From NCBI GenBank assembly GCA_945957555.1, contig CAMFLX010000038.1, positions 1-34,699 on the forward strand: a stretch of 34,699 nt of DNA, read 5' to 3'. The notes under the pieces were generated by a model. The model worked only from the letters and a program-made list of their open reading frames with translations. It had not been told where the DNA came from and made no database searches. The DNA is from an uncultured Cytophagales bacterium (GTDB taxonomy: Bacteria > Bacteroidota > Bacteroidia > Cytophagales > UBA9547). How positions within the stretch are numbered: the stretch's first letter is position 1; each line of letters begins with the position of its first letter. Position numbers and translations under genes: made by a program. Positions 1-8,510 of this stretch are shown here, in pieces.

Positions 1-1041
1 CTCCAACCCAGAGGAAATACACCCATTGCTTACTCCTTAGAACAAACAGCCAAAGACTTTCCTTCCCCTTCAAATAGCACGGTAAAAAATGTGATACTAT
101 TAATCACAGATGGTTTGGAATCATGTAAAGGTGATCCTTGTGCAGTATCGTTAGCTTTACAAAAAAATAAAATATTCTTGAAGCCATTCATCGTAGGCAT
201 GGGTAAACTTGAAGATTATGGCAAGGAACTGGAATGTGTTGGAAAATTCGTAACGGCTTCGAATCCTAAAACTTTCAAAGAAGCACTAAGTAATGCGATT
301 AAGCTCTCCTTACTGAAAACAAATATAACAATTAACCTTCTTGACAACAACAACAAAGCAACAGAAACCAACTTAAACATAACCTTGAGTAATAACAAAA
401 CTAAAGAAGTTATGTACAACTTTGTACACCATTATGAAAAACCAGAAAGGGGCGATCGTTTAGAAATAGACGGTTTCACAACTTATGACATCAAAGTGAA
501 TACAATACCGAATGTAACCTTAGAAAAAGTAGATATAGAACAAGGTAAAGACAATGTGATCAATATTAAATGCCCTACAGGAAAAATAAGAATCTCACAA
601 CGTGGAGTTAGCGAATATAAAAATCTTCAGATCATTGTAAAACAGGACAACAAAATGATAACTTTGAGCAATCAAAAATTAATGAATGTAGAACGATATT
701 TATCAGGAAAATATGATTTAGAAATTTTAACTTTGCCACGCATCTATACCACAATTGATGTAAAACAAGGACAAACTTCAGAAATTGAGATACCGGTCCC
801 TGGCATTTTAAACATAGGAAAAAAAATGAAAGGATATGGAAGTATTTATAAACTAGGGCCAGACAACAACCAAGAATGGATCTATAATTTTCCAAACGAC
901 AATAGTCAACTAAATATACCTATGCAGCCAGGTAACTATAGAATAGTGTTTTTAGCAGATGGCTCTACCCATTCCGAATTCACCCAAGTGCTGGATTTTA
1001 ACATTAAATCTGGTTTAACAACAAATCTAAACTTGTATTAA
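1..1041 (+). CDS. von Willebrand factor A domain protein (5' truncated)
   Basis: The reading frame is open from base 1, so the gene begins before the window; the first in-frame ATG at 91 is internal. The visible part starts with the end of a VWA fold: PRGNTPIAYSLEQ is the usual metal-site threonine loop, followed by the strand VILLITDGLESCKGDPC, which carries the conserved DG. The remaining 250 or so residues are beta-rich, with repeated 'I.I..G' strand patterns, and resemble carboxypeptidase-regulatory or Ig-like extracellular repeats, but I do not recognise a named family. The N-terminus, and so any signal peptide, is missing. The stop is one base before the next ATG, so it is probably co-transcribed with the two lipoprotein genes downstream. 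A cell-surface or periplasmic binding role is an inference. Confidence 0.8.
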   Translation, partial: LQPRGNTPIAYSLEQTAKDFPSPSNSTVKNVILLITDGLESCKGDPCAVSLALQKNKIFLKPFIVGMGKLEDYGKELECVGKFVTASNPKTFKEALSNAIKLSLLKTNITINLLDNNNKATETNLNITLSNNKTKEVMYNFVHHYEKPERGDRLEIDGFTTYDIKVNTIPNVTLEKVDIEQGKDNVINIKCPTGKIRISQRGVSEYKNLQIIVKQDNKMITLSNQKLMNVERYLSGKYDLEILTLPRIYTTIDVKQGQTSEIEIPVPGILNIGKKMKGYGSIYKLGPDNNQEWIYNFPNDNSQLNIPMQPGNYRIVFLADGSTHSEFTQVLDFNIKSGLTTNLNLY

Positions 1042-1042
1042 A

Positions 1043-2029
1043 ATGCGGATCAACTACCCAATGACAATCGCACTTATTATTACACTTATGTCATGCGCAG
1101 AAAAAGAAACCAAACAACAATCGCCAAATTTACCTTTTAGAGATACTGTCAGCACCGAAATACTGAAGAATACAAAAATAAATTACACGTTACCCGAAAC
1201 CTATTTCGATAGTGCAAGGTTTGATTTTGGAACTATGGCTCCTGGTAGTAAAACCTATATTTACGACTCCAACACAAAGCTTTACAAAGATAGCTTACTT
1301 AATACCCTTATTGAATTCACGTTAAGCAAACAAGATGAAATATTCATTTGCTACCCTCTCAACAAAAAGATCGTCATTGGTGGTTATGCATACGATATTT
1401 ATTATGTAAAAATAACAAAGGAAGGGAGGGAACATTTTGGATATATTGCAGAAAACCAATTATCATTTGCTTGGAGGAAACTTTCAAAAGATTACGCAAT
1501 ATATCTAAGCATTAGAGGATATATAAATACCAATAATATAAAACAACCAATGGCCCATGTAAGCCTTTATAAGAATTCAACCTTCATAAACGAAATTTCT
1601 ATTGAACCAGCTTATCAATCGGAAGGAAGGAATGACACCATTGATTTCTACTATTGCTTAACCTCATCATTGATAAACGATTGCAAATTGGCAAGAATTA
1701 ATAGCCTTATCAAAATCGACTCCTATTACCCAGCTTGTGGATATCCTTCTGGAGAAAACATTCTCCTATTTGATGGAGAAAAAATTTATTATGGATTGAA
1801 AACGTTAAATTATTTTGATGCAGGCATTGTAGCCAACTATACCTACATTACTACCCCAACAGATACTGCATTGCAAAAAAATCATCTATTTTTAACAACT
1901 AACCATGTTGAATATGGCGAAAACAGCGACGAAGTTAGTTTACACGATAGTTTAGTCTTAGACTATGAACTAACTCATGACAACAAACTAATATTTAGAG
2001 ACACCATCACTAACATAAAAGTAAAATGA
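1043..2029 (+). CDS. putative lipoprotein of unknown function
   Basis: A 328-residue protein with a short hydrophobic N-terminus ending in a lipobox-like LMSC, so it is probably exported and lipid-anchored. I recognise no family. The mature part is rich in Tyr, Asn and Asp and looks like beta-structure. It starts one base after the stop of the VWA gene, and its stop overlaps the next ATG in an ATGA arrangement, which points to translational coupling in one operon. The composition matches the neighbours and gives no sign of transfer. Confidence 0.7.
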   Translation: MRINYPMTIALIITLMSCAEKETKQQSPNLPFRDTVSTEILKNTKINYTLPETYFDSARFDFGTMAPGSKTYIYDSNTKLYKDSLLNTLIEFTLSKQDEIFICYPLNKKIVIGGYAYDIYYVKITKEGREHFGYIAENQLSFAWRKLSKDYAIYLSIRGYINTNNIKQPMAHVSLYKNSTFINEISIEPAYQSEGRNDTIDFYYCLTSSLINDCKLARINSLIKIDSYYPACGYPSGENILLFDGEKIYYGLKTLNYFDAGIVANYTYITTPTDTALQKNHLFLTTNHVEYGENSDEVSLHDSLVLDYELTHDNKLIFRDTITNIKVK

Positions 2030-2661
2030 AAACAAAACTATTAGCATTACCAATTGTGGCACTTATATCCATATTTGCCTGCGATACCGAAAAACCCAAT
2101 AAAGAGCTCCAAAAAGATCAAGAATCTGGTTGGACCCCAGTAGATAGCAATTTAGCCAACGAGACTGATGAATTACCTGAAGTAATAGAGACTAAACCAC
2201 CTGCAGATACTAGCTTATCCAACCTTTTACCTAAAAAAATATATGAATATTTAGGCGATTTAGAAGTACAAAATTCAGACCATCAAACCAGCACTGGTAT
2301 TATTATAAGATCAGTAGTAAGAGTTTACAGAAACCAAGAGCACATGATTGGTATCAATGTGTCTGATTTTTCTAAATTGTCACAAAAGGAATGCAAAGAA
2401 ATATTTGACTACAATTATAAGTCATTAAAACTACTTTCCTCAAAAAAAGGAGCAATCACTAAACAGATCACTATTAATAAGGATATTAACGGCAGAATGG
2501 TTTTTTGCGAACCTCTGAATAAGGCCATAATGATCATCACAATTAACAATGAATTACTTATAACAATAACTACTGATACAAAAATTGATTCCCAAAAATT
2601 CAATGAAATTACAAAGTTGATAAATTTTGAAAAACTAAAACGAATTAAACAGATTTCTTAA
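2026..2661 (+). CDS. putative lipoprotein of unknown function
   Basis: A 211-residue protein with a signal peptide ending in the lipobox-like IFAC and a mature start DTEKPNK. An acidic, Pro/Thr-rich linker (about residues 25-70) precedes a compact C-terminal domain of about 130 residues with alternating strands and helices, for which I have no family name. The start overlaps the previous stop (ATGA), and kdsB follows after two bases, so all four genes are likely one transcript. The overlap suggests that this and the preceding lipoprotein are made together, possibly as partners in the envelope; that is inference only. Confidence 0.7.
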   Translation: MKTKLLALPIVALISIFACDTEKPNKELQKDQESGWTPVDSNLANETDELPEVIETKPPADTSLSNLLPKKIYEYLGDLEVQNSDHQTSTGIIIRSVVRVYRNQEHMIGINVSDFSKLSQKECKEIFDYNYKSLKLLSSKKGAITKQITINKDINGRMVFCEPLNKAIMIITINNELLITITTDTKIDSQKFNEITKLINFEKLKRIKQIS

Positions 2662-2663
2662 GC

Positions 2664-3401
2664 ATGAAAGTATTGGCTATTATACCAGCACGATTTGGTT
2701 CTACTAGGTTTCCTGGCAAACCTTTAATTGATATCGCAGGAAAAACGCTCATCCAAAGGGTATACGAACAGTGCCTCAAAGCAGAAAACATCAACAAAAC
2801 GGTTGTAGCAACCGATGATGAGAGGATATTGCAACATGTGCAATCATTTGGCGGTAACGCGGTGATGACCTCATCAACACATCCAACAGGAACGGATCGC
2901 TGCGTTGAAGCTTATCTTAATTTAGAAGAGAAATATGATGTTATATTGAACATTCAAGGAGATGAGCCTTTTGTAGATCCACAACAAATAAATTCCCTAG
3001 CATCGATATTTTCTGAAAACAAAGACGCAGAGATTGGAACTTTAGCGAAGCTCATTACCGACCCAGCAGAGATTTTTGATCCCAAAGAAGCAAAAATTGT
3101 ATTTAATGACCAAAAACAAGTCTTATACATGAGCAGGAGTCCTATTCCATACATTAAAGATCTTGAAACCAAACTCTGGCATACCAAATTTGATTTCTAT
3201 AAACATATTGGTATATACGGCTTTAGGGAGTACACACTATTGAACATATCGAAAATGCAACAAACAAATCTCGAAAAAGTTGAGAGTCTTGAACAACTCA
3301 GATGGCTCAATACTTATAAAATGTACCTAGGCTTTACAGATATCGATACTTTATCAATAGATACACCAGAAGATTTACGTGAGATTAGCAAATATTTGTA
3401 G
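2664..3401 (+). CDS. kdsB: 3-deoxy-manno-octulosonate cytidylyltransferase
   Basis: Activates Kdo with CTP to CMP-Kdo, the sugar donor for the inner core of lipopolysaccharide, in the cytoplasm. The 245 residues are the full family length. The nucleotide-binding N-terminus IPARFGSTRFPGKPL, the ATDDERI segment, TGTDRCVEA and NIQGDEPF are textbook KdsB motifs; HIGIYGFREYTL and the C-terminal SIDTPEDL also fit. It is the last gene of a tightly packed four-gene unit starting with the VWA gene. The link to unknown envelope lipoproteins is consistent with a cell-envelope operon. The ATG two bases after the previous stop is the natural start. Confidence 0.97.
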   Translation: MKVLAIIPARFGSTRFPGKPLIDIAGKTLIQRVYEQCLKAENINKTVVATDDERILQHVQSFGGNAVMTSSTHPTGTDRCVEAYLNLEEKYDVILNIQGDEPFVDPQQINSLASIFSENKDAEIGTLAKLITDPAEIFDPKEAKIVFNDQKQVLYMSRSPIPYIKDLETKLWHTKFDFYKHIGIYGFREYTLLNISKMQQTNLEKVESLEQLRWLNTYKMYLGFTDIDTLSIDTPEDLREISKYL

Positions 3402-3439
3402 TCTTTATGTTAGAATTATAAATTTCAAATTATAAATGC

Positions 3440-3447
3440 TAAGTTTG
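3440..3447 (+). promoter_or_regulatory. candidate -7 promoter element for tRNA-Arg
   Basis: TAAGTTTG matches the Bacteroidota -7 consensus TAnnTTTG exactly and lies 16 bases before the mature tRNA 5' end. No clear TTG (-33) element is found at the usual distance, so the call rests on the -7 box alone. Confidence 0.5.
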
Positions 3448-3463
3448 CACCTTAATTAAAGTA

Positions 3464-3535
3464 GCATCTATAGTTTAATGGATAGAATTGGAGATTCCGG
3501 TTCTCTAGGTGAGGGTTCGATTCCTTCTAGATGCA
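3464..3535 (+). tRNA. tRNA-Arg (anticodon CCG)
   Basis: A complete cloverleaf can be drawn. The 7-bp acceptor GCATCTA/TAGATGC is perfect. The D arm GTTT/GAAT uses G-T wobbles. The anticodon stem GGAGA/TCTCT (3490-3494 and 3502-3506) encloses the loop TTCCGGT, giving anticodon CCG at 3497-3499, which reads CGG (Arg). The T arm is GAGGG/CCTTC with loop TTCGATT, and the discriminator base is A at 3535. CCA is not encoded. It lies between kdsB and a convergent TerB-like gene and has its own terminator. Confidence 0.95.
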
Positions 3536-3540
3536 CAAAA

Positions 3541-3565
3541 AAAGCCCGTTTTAACGGGCTTTTTC
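3541..3565 (+). terminator. intrinsic terminator of tRNA-Arg
   Basis: Perfect 10-bp inverted repeat AAAGCCCGTT (3541-3550) and AACGGGCTTT (3553-3562), followed by further T residues. It starts six bases after the tRNA and probably also acts on the convergent TerB-like transcript. Confidence 0.85.
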
Positions 3566-3582
3566 AATTTATTGAAAAAATG

Positions 3583-4023
3583 TCATTTCAAAGATTTAAT
3601 CTCCAAAAAGCTCTTAACCTTATCTTGAATTTCTTGTTTAGATTTCCCTTCAACAATATCTACGGCTATTTTCCTTACCAAGACGCCTGAAATTGCAGGC
3701 CTAAATCCAAGCTTCACTGATAAATCAATAGCAAAATCCAACTCACTTTCCTCCATAATACCATCAGCAAGAATCATTTCGATTAAATCATAAATAATGT
3801 CAAATCGTTCACCATCATTTTCTGGTTTAGTAACCTTAATTGTGGTACTTCTTGACAGCATTTTACGAATATCATTGGAGTAAACCCCATTCCTTGCACC
3901 AACTTTAATCAGAAAATCAAATTCTTCTTTTGATACATGACCATCTAGTTTTGCCAAAGAAACTAAATTCTTAAGATGACTCTTTTTTTTCTTGGAAGCC
4001 TCGCTTTCAAAAACCTCAAACAT
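3583..4023 (-). CDS. TerB-like helical protein
   Basis: A 146-residue, all-helical cytoplasmic protein. The pattern LVSLAKLDGHVSKEEFDFL near the N-terminus and MILADGIMEESELDFA about 65 residues later is the duplicated acidic half-motif (DGxxxxEE) of TerB-like domains, which are proposed to bind metal at these acidic loops. The role of stand-alone TerB proteins is not established; the family is named from tellurite-resistance operons, but nothing here indicates tellurite resistance. It follows a single-domain response regulator after only 8 bases on the same strand, so the two are probably co-transcribed. The composition is like the neighbours. Confidence 0.75.
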   Translation of the reverse strand: MFEVFESEASKKKKSHLKNLVSLAKLDGHVSKEEFDFLIKVGARNGVYSNDIRKMLSRSTTIKVTKPENDGERFDIIYDLIEMILADGIMEESELDFAIDLSVKLGFRPAISGVLVRKIAVDIVEGKSKQEIQDKVKSFLEIKSLK

Positions 4024-4031
4024 ATTTATTA

Positions 4032-4439
4032 TTAATTATTTACAATTTTCCTTAAGGCCTCTACCGTTAAAGGTTTAGTAATAAATTCAACCACATATTC
4101 ATTACTTGTAATTCTTTCGATATCCCTCTGGTTATCAGAGCTAGACAATACACATATCTTGCATTTGTTCCGAACAATCTCCGGTAATTGTTCAAATTCG
4201 AACAAAAACACAAAGCCATCCACAATTGGCATATTTATATCAAGAAATATTAGGTCTGGTAAACTTTCGGGATTGGTCTCTTCTTTCTCTAAATATTCCA
4301 GAGCAGACTTACCTGAACTTTTGATTACTATTTTTTCGGAAAACTTAGCAAGTTCTATTATTCTTTGATTTATGAAATTATCAGTTTCATTATCATCGAC
4401 CAACATTACAACTTTGGGGCTCTGCATAAAAATTTTCAA
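4032..4439 (-). CDS. single-domain response regulator (CheY-like receiver)
   Basis: The 135 residues are almost only a receiver domain. The acidic pair DD at 15-16 and the phospho-acceptor Asp67 in IFLDINMP are present, as are the conserved Ser of LSSSD and the Lys of ITKPL. There is no output domain, so signalling must go through protein contacts or a phosphorelay. Translation could also start at Met5, just before the first strand. No kinase is adjacent; the TerB-like gene lies 8 bases downstream. The loop around the phospho-Asp (LDINMPIVDGFVFL) is the form common in Bacteroidota receivers that pair with hybrid kinases. Confidence 0.92.
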   Translation of the reverse strand: MKIFMQSPKVVMLVDDNETDNFINQRIIELAKFSEKIVIKSSGKSALEYLEKEETNPESLPDLIFLDINMPIVDGFVFLFEFEQLPEIVRNKCKICVLSSSDNQRDIERITSNEYVVEFITKPLTVEALRKIVNN

Positions 4440-4495
4440 AAAGTATATAAGTTATATTACGTAAAAGATAAAGTTTTGTTTATCTAAATATTTTA

Positions 4496-4536
4496 GCAAA
4501 AATAAAAATGGCGCAATGCGCCATTTTTATTTTTGC
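4496..4536 (-). terminator. terminator overlapping the clpC stop codon
   Basis: Perfect 19-bp inverted repeat with a 3-base loop: arms 4496-4514 and 4518-4536. The core is GGCGC/GCGCC and the flanks are A- and T-rich, giving the U-rich 3' side of the minus-strand hairpin. The arm includes the last codons and the TAA (4527-4529) of clpC. Confidence 0.85.
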
Positions 4537-7064
4537 TCCTTATCCTTAGCAGTCTTATGTTTTATCTCAAAAGACAATTCCTCAGCATTCTCTTTATAGT
4601 CAGCAATAATCACATCTCCATTACCTAGTTCACCTTTTAATACTTCTTCAGCCAAAGGATCTTCTAAGTATTTCTGGATCGCCCTATTTAATGGTCGAGC
4701 TCCATATTGCTGATCGTAACCTTTTTCTGCTAAAAAGTCTTTTGCCTTTTCAGTAAGCTCCAACTTGAAACCAAGATGAGAAACAATCCTAGATAGCAAT
4801 TTATCCAAATTGATAGATATGATTTGATGTATATGCTCTCTTTCCAAAGAATTAAACACAATCACATCATCTAACCTGTTTAAGAACTCTGGGGCAAACG
4901 CTTTCCTTAAGGCATTTTGGATGGTGCTCTTCATTATTTCATCCATACTTTCGACCCTTGATTTTGTGTTGAAACCAATACCTGCACCAAAATCTTTCAA
5001 GTCTCTAACCCCAATATTAGAAGTCATAATAATAATAGTATTCCTGAAATCAACTCTTCTGCCTAGACCGTCAGTCAATATCCCATCGTCCAAGACTTGG
5101 AGTAGAAGATTGAATACGTCTGGATGAGCCTTTTCTATTTCATCTAATAGTATTACGCTATAAGGCTTTCTCCTTACCTTTTCTGTAAGCTGTCCACCTT
5201 CTTCATAACCTACATAGCCAGGAGGCGCTCCTACCAATCTTGATATGGAAAATTTCTCCATATACTCACTCATATCTATTCTGATCAAAGCATCATCTTT
5301 ATCAAATAAATATGTCGCAAGTGCCTTGGCAAGTTCAGTCTTCCCAACTCCAGTTGGACCTAAGAATACAAAAGACCCAATTGGCTTCTTAGGATCTTTC
5401 AAACCTACACGAGTCCGTTGAATCGCTTTTACCAATTTCTCAATTGCATTGTTTTGACCAATGATCTTAGCTTTAAGATCGTCAGCCATTGAGAGAAGTT
5501 TGTTACCTTCATTTTGAGCAATCTTACTAACAGGAATTCCCGTCATCATCGCTATAACCTCAGCAACGCTCTCTTCTTTTACAGCATATCTCTTAAGTTT
5601 GCTCTCCTCTTCCCACTTATTTTTAGCCAAATCCAATTGTTCAAGAAGTTTTTTCTGCTTATCTCTGAGCTGAGCAGCTTCTTCAAACTTTTGACTCTTA
5701 ACCACTTCATTTTTCTCCTTCTTAACATTTTCTATAGCTTCTTCAAGCTTAATGATATCAGAAGGAACTTTAATATTACCAATATGTACTCTAGCACCAA
5801 CTTCATCAAGGATATCTATCGCCTTGTCAGGCAAAAATCTATCGCTGATATATCTATCACTTAGCTTAACACAAGCATCAATAGCCTCTTTTGTATACGT
5901 AACATTATGGTGATCCTCATATTTATCTTTGATGTTCGTTAAAATCTGAATAGTTTCATCAACAGATGTAGCATCTACCATTACCTGTTGAAATCTTCTA
6001 GCCAGTGCCCCATCTTTTTCAATATATTGTCTATACTCGTCAAGGGTTGTTGCTCCGATACATTGTATGTCACCGCGCGCCAATGCAGGTTTAAACATAT
6101 TAGAAGCATCCAAAGAACCTGAAGCCCCTCCTGCACCAACTATGGTATGTATTTCATCTATAAAAAGGATAACTTCTGAGGCTTTTTCAAGCTCATTCAT
6201 CACTGCCTTCATCCTTTCTTCAAATTGACCTCTATACTTTGTACCTGCTACAAGTGACGCCAAATCAAGGGAAACGACTCTTTTACCAAATAAAACTCGA
6301 GAAACTTTCTTTTGAACAATCCTAAGCGCTAGACCTTCTGCTATCGCTGTTTTACCCACACCAGGCTCTCCTATCAATATTGGATTATTCTTCTTACGAC
6401 GAGACAAAATCTGAGCGACACGCTCAATTTCTTTTTCCCTACCAACAATTGGATCCAATTTGCCTTCCTCAGCATATTTAGTCAAATCACGTCCAAAATT
6501 ATCTAGGACTGGTGTTTTCGACTTCTCTGTTCCTGATTTAGAAGTATCCTTTGATGAAGCACCAGTGCTTTCAAAAGCGCTCTCCATATCGTCATCGTCA
6601 TCAGCGTTCCTTGCCGCCTCTGGGTTATTAAAATGAAAATCTAACATCTCTTTGACTACTTCGTAACTCACATCATGTTTTTCAAGAATTTGCGATGATA
6701 AGTTATCTTTATCGCGCAACAATGAAAGCAATAAATGTTCTGTATTTATTAGATCGCTTTTAAATAATTTAGCTTCTAAATAAGTGACTTTTAGTACTTT
6801 CTCCGTCTGCCTTGTAAGGGGCAAACTGCTCGAATTTTGTATTTTATTATTTGAGGCAGCTTTTGCCACATGTTCTATGTCCTTTTTCAAATCATCTATA
6901 GCCAAGCCCAATTTCTTGAGAATCACCATGGCTAATCCTTCGCCACTTCTGATCAAACCCAATAAAACATGTTCTGTACCAATAGAATCATTTCCAAGAC
7001 GTAAGGCTTCTTCCCTGCTTAATGCAAGCACCTCTTTTACCCTATTTGAAAATTTTGCTTCCAT
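4527..7064 (-). CDS. clpC: ATP-dependent Clp protease ATP-binding subunit ClpC
   Basis: AAA+ unfoldase that feeds proteins into ClpP for protein quality control in the cytoplasm. The 845 residues hold two N-terminal Clp repeats (about 1-145), an acidic Ser-rich linker (150-185), AAA domain 1 with Walker A GEPGVGKT (232-239) and Walker B near VILFIDE, a middle coiled-coil with a UVR-like motif (about 445-485, [14 protein letters not shown]), and AAA domain 2 with Walker A GPTGVGKT (569-576). The IGF at 696-698 is the usual ClpP-docking loop, so it should work with ClpP. The middle domain distinguishes it from ClpA and is shorter than in ClpB. No ctsR or mcsAB lies beside it, so heat-shock control of the Firmicutes type is not indicated. 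Confidence 0.97.
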   Translation of the reverse strand: MEAKFSNRVKEVLALSREEALRLGNDSIGTEHVLLGLIRSGEGLAMVILKKLGLAIDDLKKDIEHVAKAASNNKIQNSSSLPLTRQTEKVLKVTYLEAKLFKSDLINTEHLLLSLLRDKDNLSSQILEKHDVSYEVVKEMLDFHFNNPEAARNADDDDDMESAFESTGASSKDTSKSGTEKSKTPVLDNFGRDLTKYAEEGKLDPIVGREKEIERVAQILSRRKKNNPILIGEPGVGKTAIAEGLALRIVQKKVSRVLFGKRVVSLDLASLVAGTKYRGQFEERMKAVMNELEKASEVILFIDEIHTIVGAGGASGSLDASNMFKPALARGDIQCIGATTLDEYRQYIEKDGALARRFQQVMVDATSVDETIQILTNIKDKYEDHHNVTYTKEAIDACVKLSDRYISDRFLPDKAIDILDEVGARVHIGNIKVPSDIIKLEEAIENVKKEKNEVVKSQKFEEAAQLRDKQKKLLEQLDLAKNKWEEESKLKRYAVKEESVAEVIAMMTGIPVSKIAQNEGNKLLSMADDLKAKIIGQNNAIEKLVKAIQRTRVGLKDPKKPIGSFVFLGPTGVGKTELAKALATYLFDKDDALIRIDMSEYMEKFSISRLVGAPPGYVGYEEGGQLTEKVRRKPYSVILLDEIEKAHPDVFNLLLQVLDDGILTDGLGRRVDFRNTIIIMTSNIGVRDLKDFGAGIGFNTKSRVESMDEIMKSTIQNALRKAFAPEFLNRLDDVIVFNSLEREHIHQIISINLDKLLSRIVSHLGFKLELTEKAKDFLAEKGYDQQYGARPLNRAIQKYLEDPLAEEVLKGELGNGDVIIADYKENAEELSFEIKHKTAKDKEQK

Positions 7065-7134
7065 TTTAGTTAGAATAATATTGTAAATCTATGTAATTAT
7101 CGTGAATTAACAAATACACTTACGCCTATGTAAT

Positions 7135-7734
7135 TTAAGTGATTATACTCGAATTTAAGACATTGGTTGCGTTTGGCCCTTCACAAAATAGTAAATCTAT
7201 AATGCTTGTGTCAGGTACAAATACACTGCCAAAAACCTGAGAATATGATTTTTGCTGTATTTTATTGCCAAATTGACCTTTCCTAAGATCAAAACAGCCT
7301 TCATATTCTTTGTTATATTCATAAACGTATTTAATGGGCTTATTAATCTTCAGGAATTTGAGACATATTGTCATCAACACGAGATTCAAATCTACCAATT
7401 TGTCATGTTTTTCAGAAATGGCTTTATGATAATAATCAAAGTAAAATTCAAAAAATGGCGCTTTCCCATAAGATGTCTGAAGTGTTCTTAACATTTTTTT
7501 TTGCCAATCTACACTGTTATCAATAACAGCATGAAAAATGGGTTCGCTTTTAGAAACAGCTTTTATTGGAACTGTCAGCATCATCGATTTTTGGGAAGTT
7601 ATTATATTGCAATGATTTCTAATGGTTTGTTTTTGATAGCGTTCACCTAAATCAATGATCACCGAGTCTGCCTTCTGAAAGAAAACAAAGTATGAAATAG
7701 GAGGTAAAAATGCTGTAGGAAATATAGTCTGCAT
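7135..7734 (-). CDS. WbqC-family protein
   Basis: The 199 residues open with FPTAFLPPISYFVFFQKAD, the typical start of the WbqC-like family, and carry YQKQTIRNHCNI and TVPI in the expected order. Family members are found in polysaccharide and glycan gene clusters, but the biochemical activity is unknown to me. It has no signal peptide or membrane segment. It starts 11 bases after the stop of the YciO/Sua5-family gene on the same strand, so it probably shares that transcript and the leader structures upstream of it. No polysaccharide genes lie beside it here. Confidence 0.8.
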   Translation of the reverse strand: MQTIFPTAFLPPISYFVFFQKADSVIIDLGERYQKQTIRNHCNIITSQKSMMLTVPIKAVSKSEPIFHAVIDNSVDWQKKMLRTLQTSYGKAPFFEFYFDYYHKAISEKHDKLVDLNLVLMTICLKFLKINKPIKYVYEYNKEYEGCFDLRKGQFGNKIQQKSYSQVFGSVFVPDTSIIDLLFCEGPNATNVLNSSIIT

Positions 7735-7745
7735 TATCTCAATGT

Positions 7746-8363
7746 CTATACAAAATCAACAGGACCTAAGCCCTCCCTAACCAATTCTATACTGTCATTA
7801 ACGCAATTAATAACGGTAGTTGGAATGTTCCCTCCCATGCCACCATCTATGACAATGTCAACCATTTTTTTATATCTTTCATAAATAATCTGTGGATCAG
7901 TGGTATATTCGATAACACTATCTATATCCTTTATCGAAGAACTAATGATTGGGTGGCCAACCCCAAACACTATATTTCTGATAATTTCATTATTCGGCAC
8001 TCTTATACCTACCGTTTTTTTAGAGTTACCTAGTATTTTGGGGACTTTTGAACTTGATTCCAAAATAAATGTATAAGGACCCGGCAGATAAGATTTCATA
8101 AGTTTAAATACTGGAGTCGATATATGCTTTGCGTACTCAGAAATATGGCTTAGATCATAACAAATAAACGAGAGGTCTAATTTGTTTGGCTTGACTTCTT
8201 TGAGCCGACAAACTCGTTCGACGGCTTTCTGATTGAACAAATCGCAACCAACGCCATAAACCGAATCTGTTGGATAAATAATCACACCACCATCGTTTAT
8301 ACATTCGACGACTTGCTTGATCAAACGAATTTGCGGATTTTTAGGATTAACTTCTATAAGCAT
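7746..8363 (-). CDS. YciO/Sua5/YrdC-family protein (putative threonylcarbamoyl-AMP synthase)
   Basis: A 205-residue single YrdC domain. IIYPTDSVYGVGCDL, the basic RLKEVKPNK loop, LPGPYTFIL, TVGIRVP and PIISSS mark the nucleotide- and threonine-binding fold. The wording around these motifs is closer to E. coli YciO than to YrdC or to the longer two-domain Sua5, so it may not be the main enzyme for t6A; a separate Sua5 could exist elsewhere in the genome. TsaC-type members make threonylcarbamoyl-AMP, the first step of t6A at position 37 of tRNAs that read ANN codons. The gene is the first of a pair with a WbqC-family gene. Its leader carries a short ORF and two hairpins, the second ending 13 bases before the start codon, which suggests control by attenuation. 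Confidence 0.88.
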   Translation of the reverse strand: MLIEVNPKNPQIRLIKQVVECINDGGVIIYPTDSVYGVGCDLFNQKAVERVCRLKEVKPNKLDLSFICYDLSHISEYAKHISTPVFKLMKSYLPGPYTFILESSSKVPKILGNSKKTVGIRVPNNEIIRNIVFGVGHPIISSSIKDIDSVIEYTTDPQIIYERYKKMVDIVIDGGMGGNIPTTVINCVNDSIELVREGLGPVDFV

Positions 8364-8375
8364 ATCTTGTAGTAC

Positions 8376-8403
8376 AAAAAAAAGAGAACCAATAAGGCTC
8401 TCC
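8376..8403 (-). terminator. intrinsic terminator inside the YciO/Sua5 leader (hairpin 2)
   Basis: On the minus strand GAGAGCC (8402-8396), loop TTATT, GGTTCTC (8390-8384), then eight T (8383-8376). One pair is a G-U wobble that only forms in minus-strand RNA, so the direction is minus. It ends 13 bases before the ATG at 8363, so it can only stop transcripts heading into that gene. Confidence 0.8.
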
Positions 8404-8410
8404 TAAACTT

Positions 8411-8449
8411 TCAAAAAATACTCCAATTCTAAAACTTAGATTATTGGAG
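8411..8449 (-). promoter_or_regulatory. stem-loop with U-rich tail in the YciO/Sua5 leader (hairpin 1)
   Basis: On the minus strand CTCCAAT (8449-8443), AA bulge, TCTAA (8440-8436), loop GTT, TTAGA (8432-8428), ATTGGAG (8427-8421), then TATTTTTTG: 12 paired bases and a T-run, so it could itself terminate. The 5' arm includes the stop codon of the leader ORF, so a translating ribosome would prevent it forming. Confidence 0.7.
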
Positions 8450-8480
8450 AAATAATTGGACTCTGAAATTTCTTTTTCAT
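8436..8480 (-). CDS. putative 14-residue leader peptide upstream of the YciO/Sua5 gene
   Basis: ATG at 8480 opens a 14-codon ORF, MKKKFQSPIISPII, with TAA at 8438-8436. It begins about 25 bases after the estimated transcription start and ends inside hairpin 1, the geometry of a translation-controlled attenuator. Nine of 14 codons begin with A (Met, Lys, Ser-AGT, Ile), including four Ile codons. Small ORFs arise easily by chance in AT-rich DNA, so the claim rests on its position between a promoter and two hairpins, not on the peptide itself. Confidence 0.5.
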   Translation of the reverse strand: MKKKFQSPIISPII

Positions 8481-8510
8481 AATATTACCTAGTATTATTT
8501 TGTTTGTATA

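Noticed and set aside
3478..3690. 70-codon plus-strand frame through the tRNA and its terminator
   Set aside because: It starts inside tRNA-Arg, reads through the terminator and then runs antisense to the TerB-like gene.
3583..4023. Tellurite-resistance function for the TerB-like gene
   Set aside because: No other ter genes nearby; the domain occurs in many proteins unrelated to tellurite.
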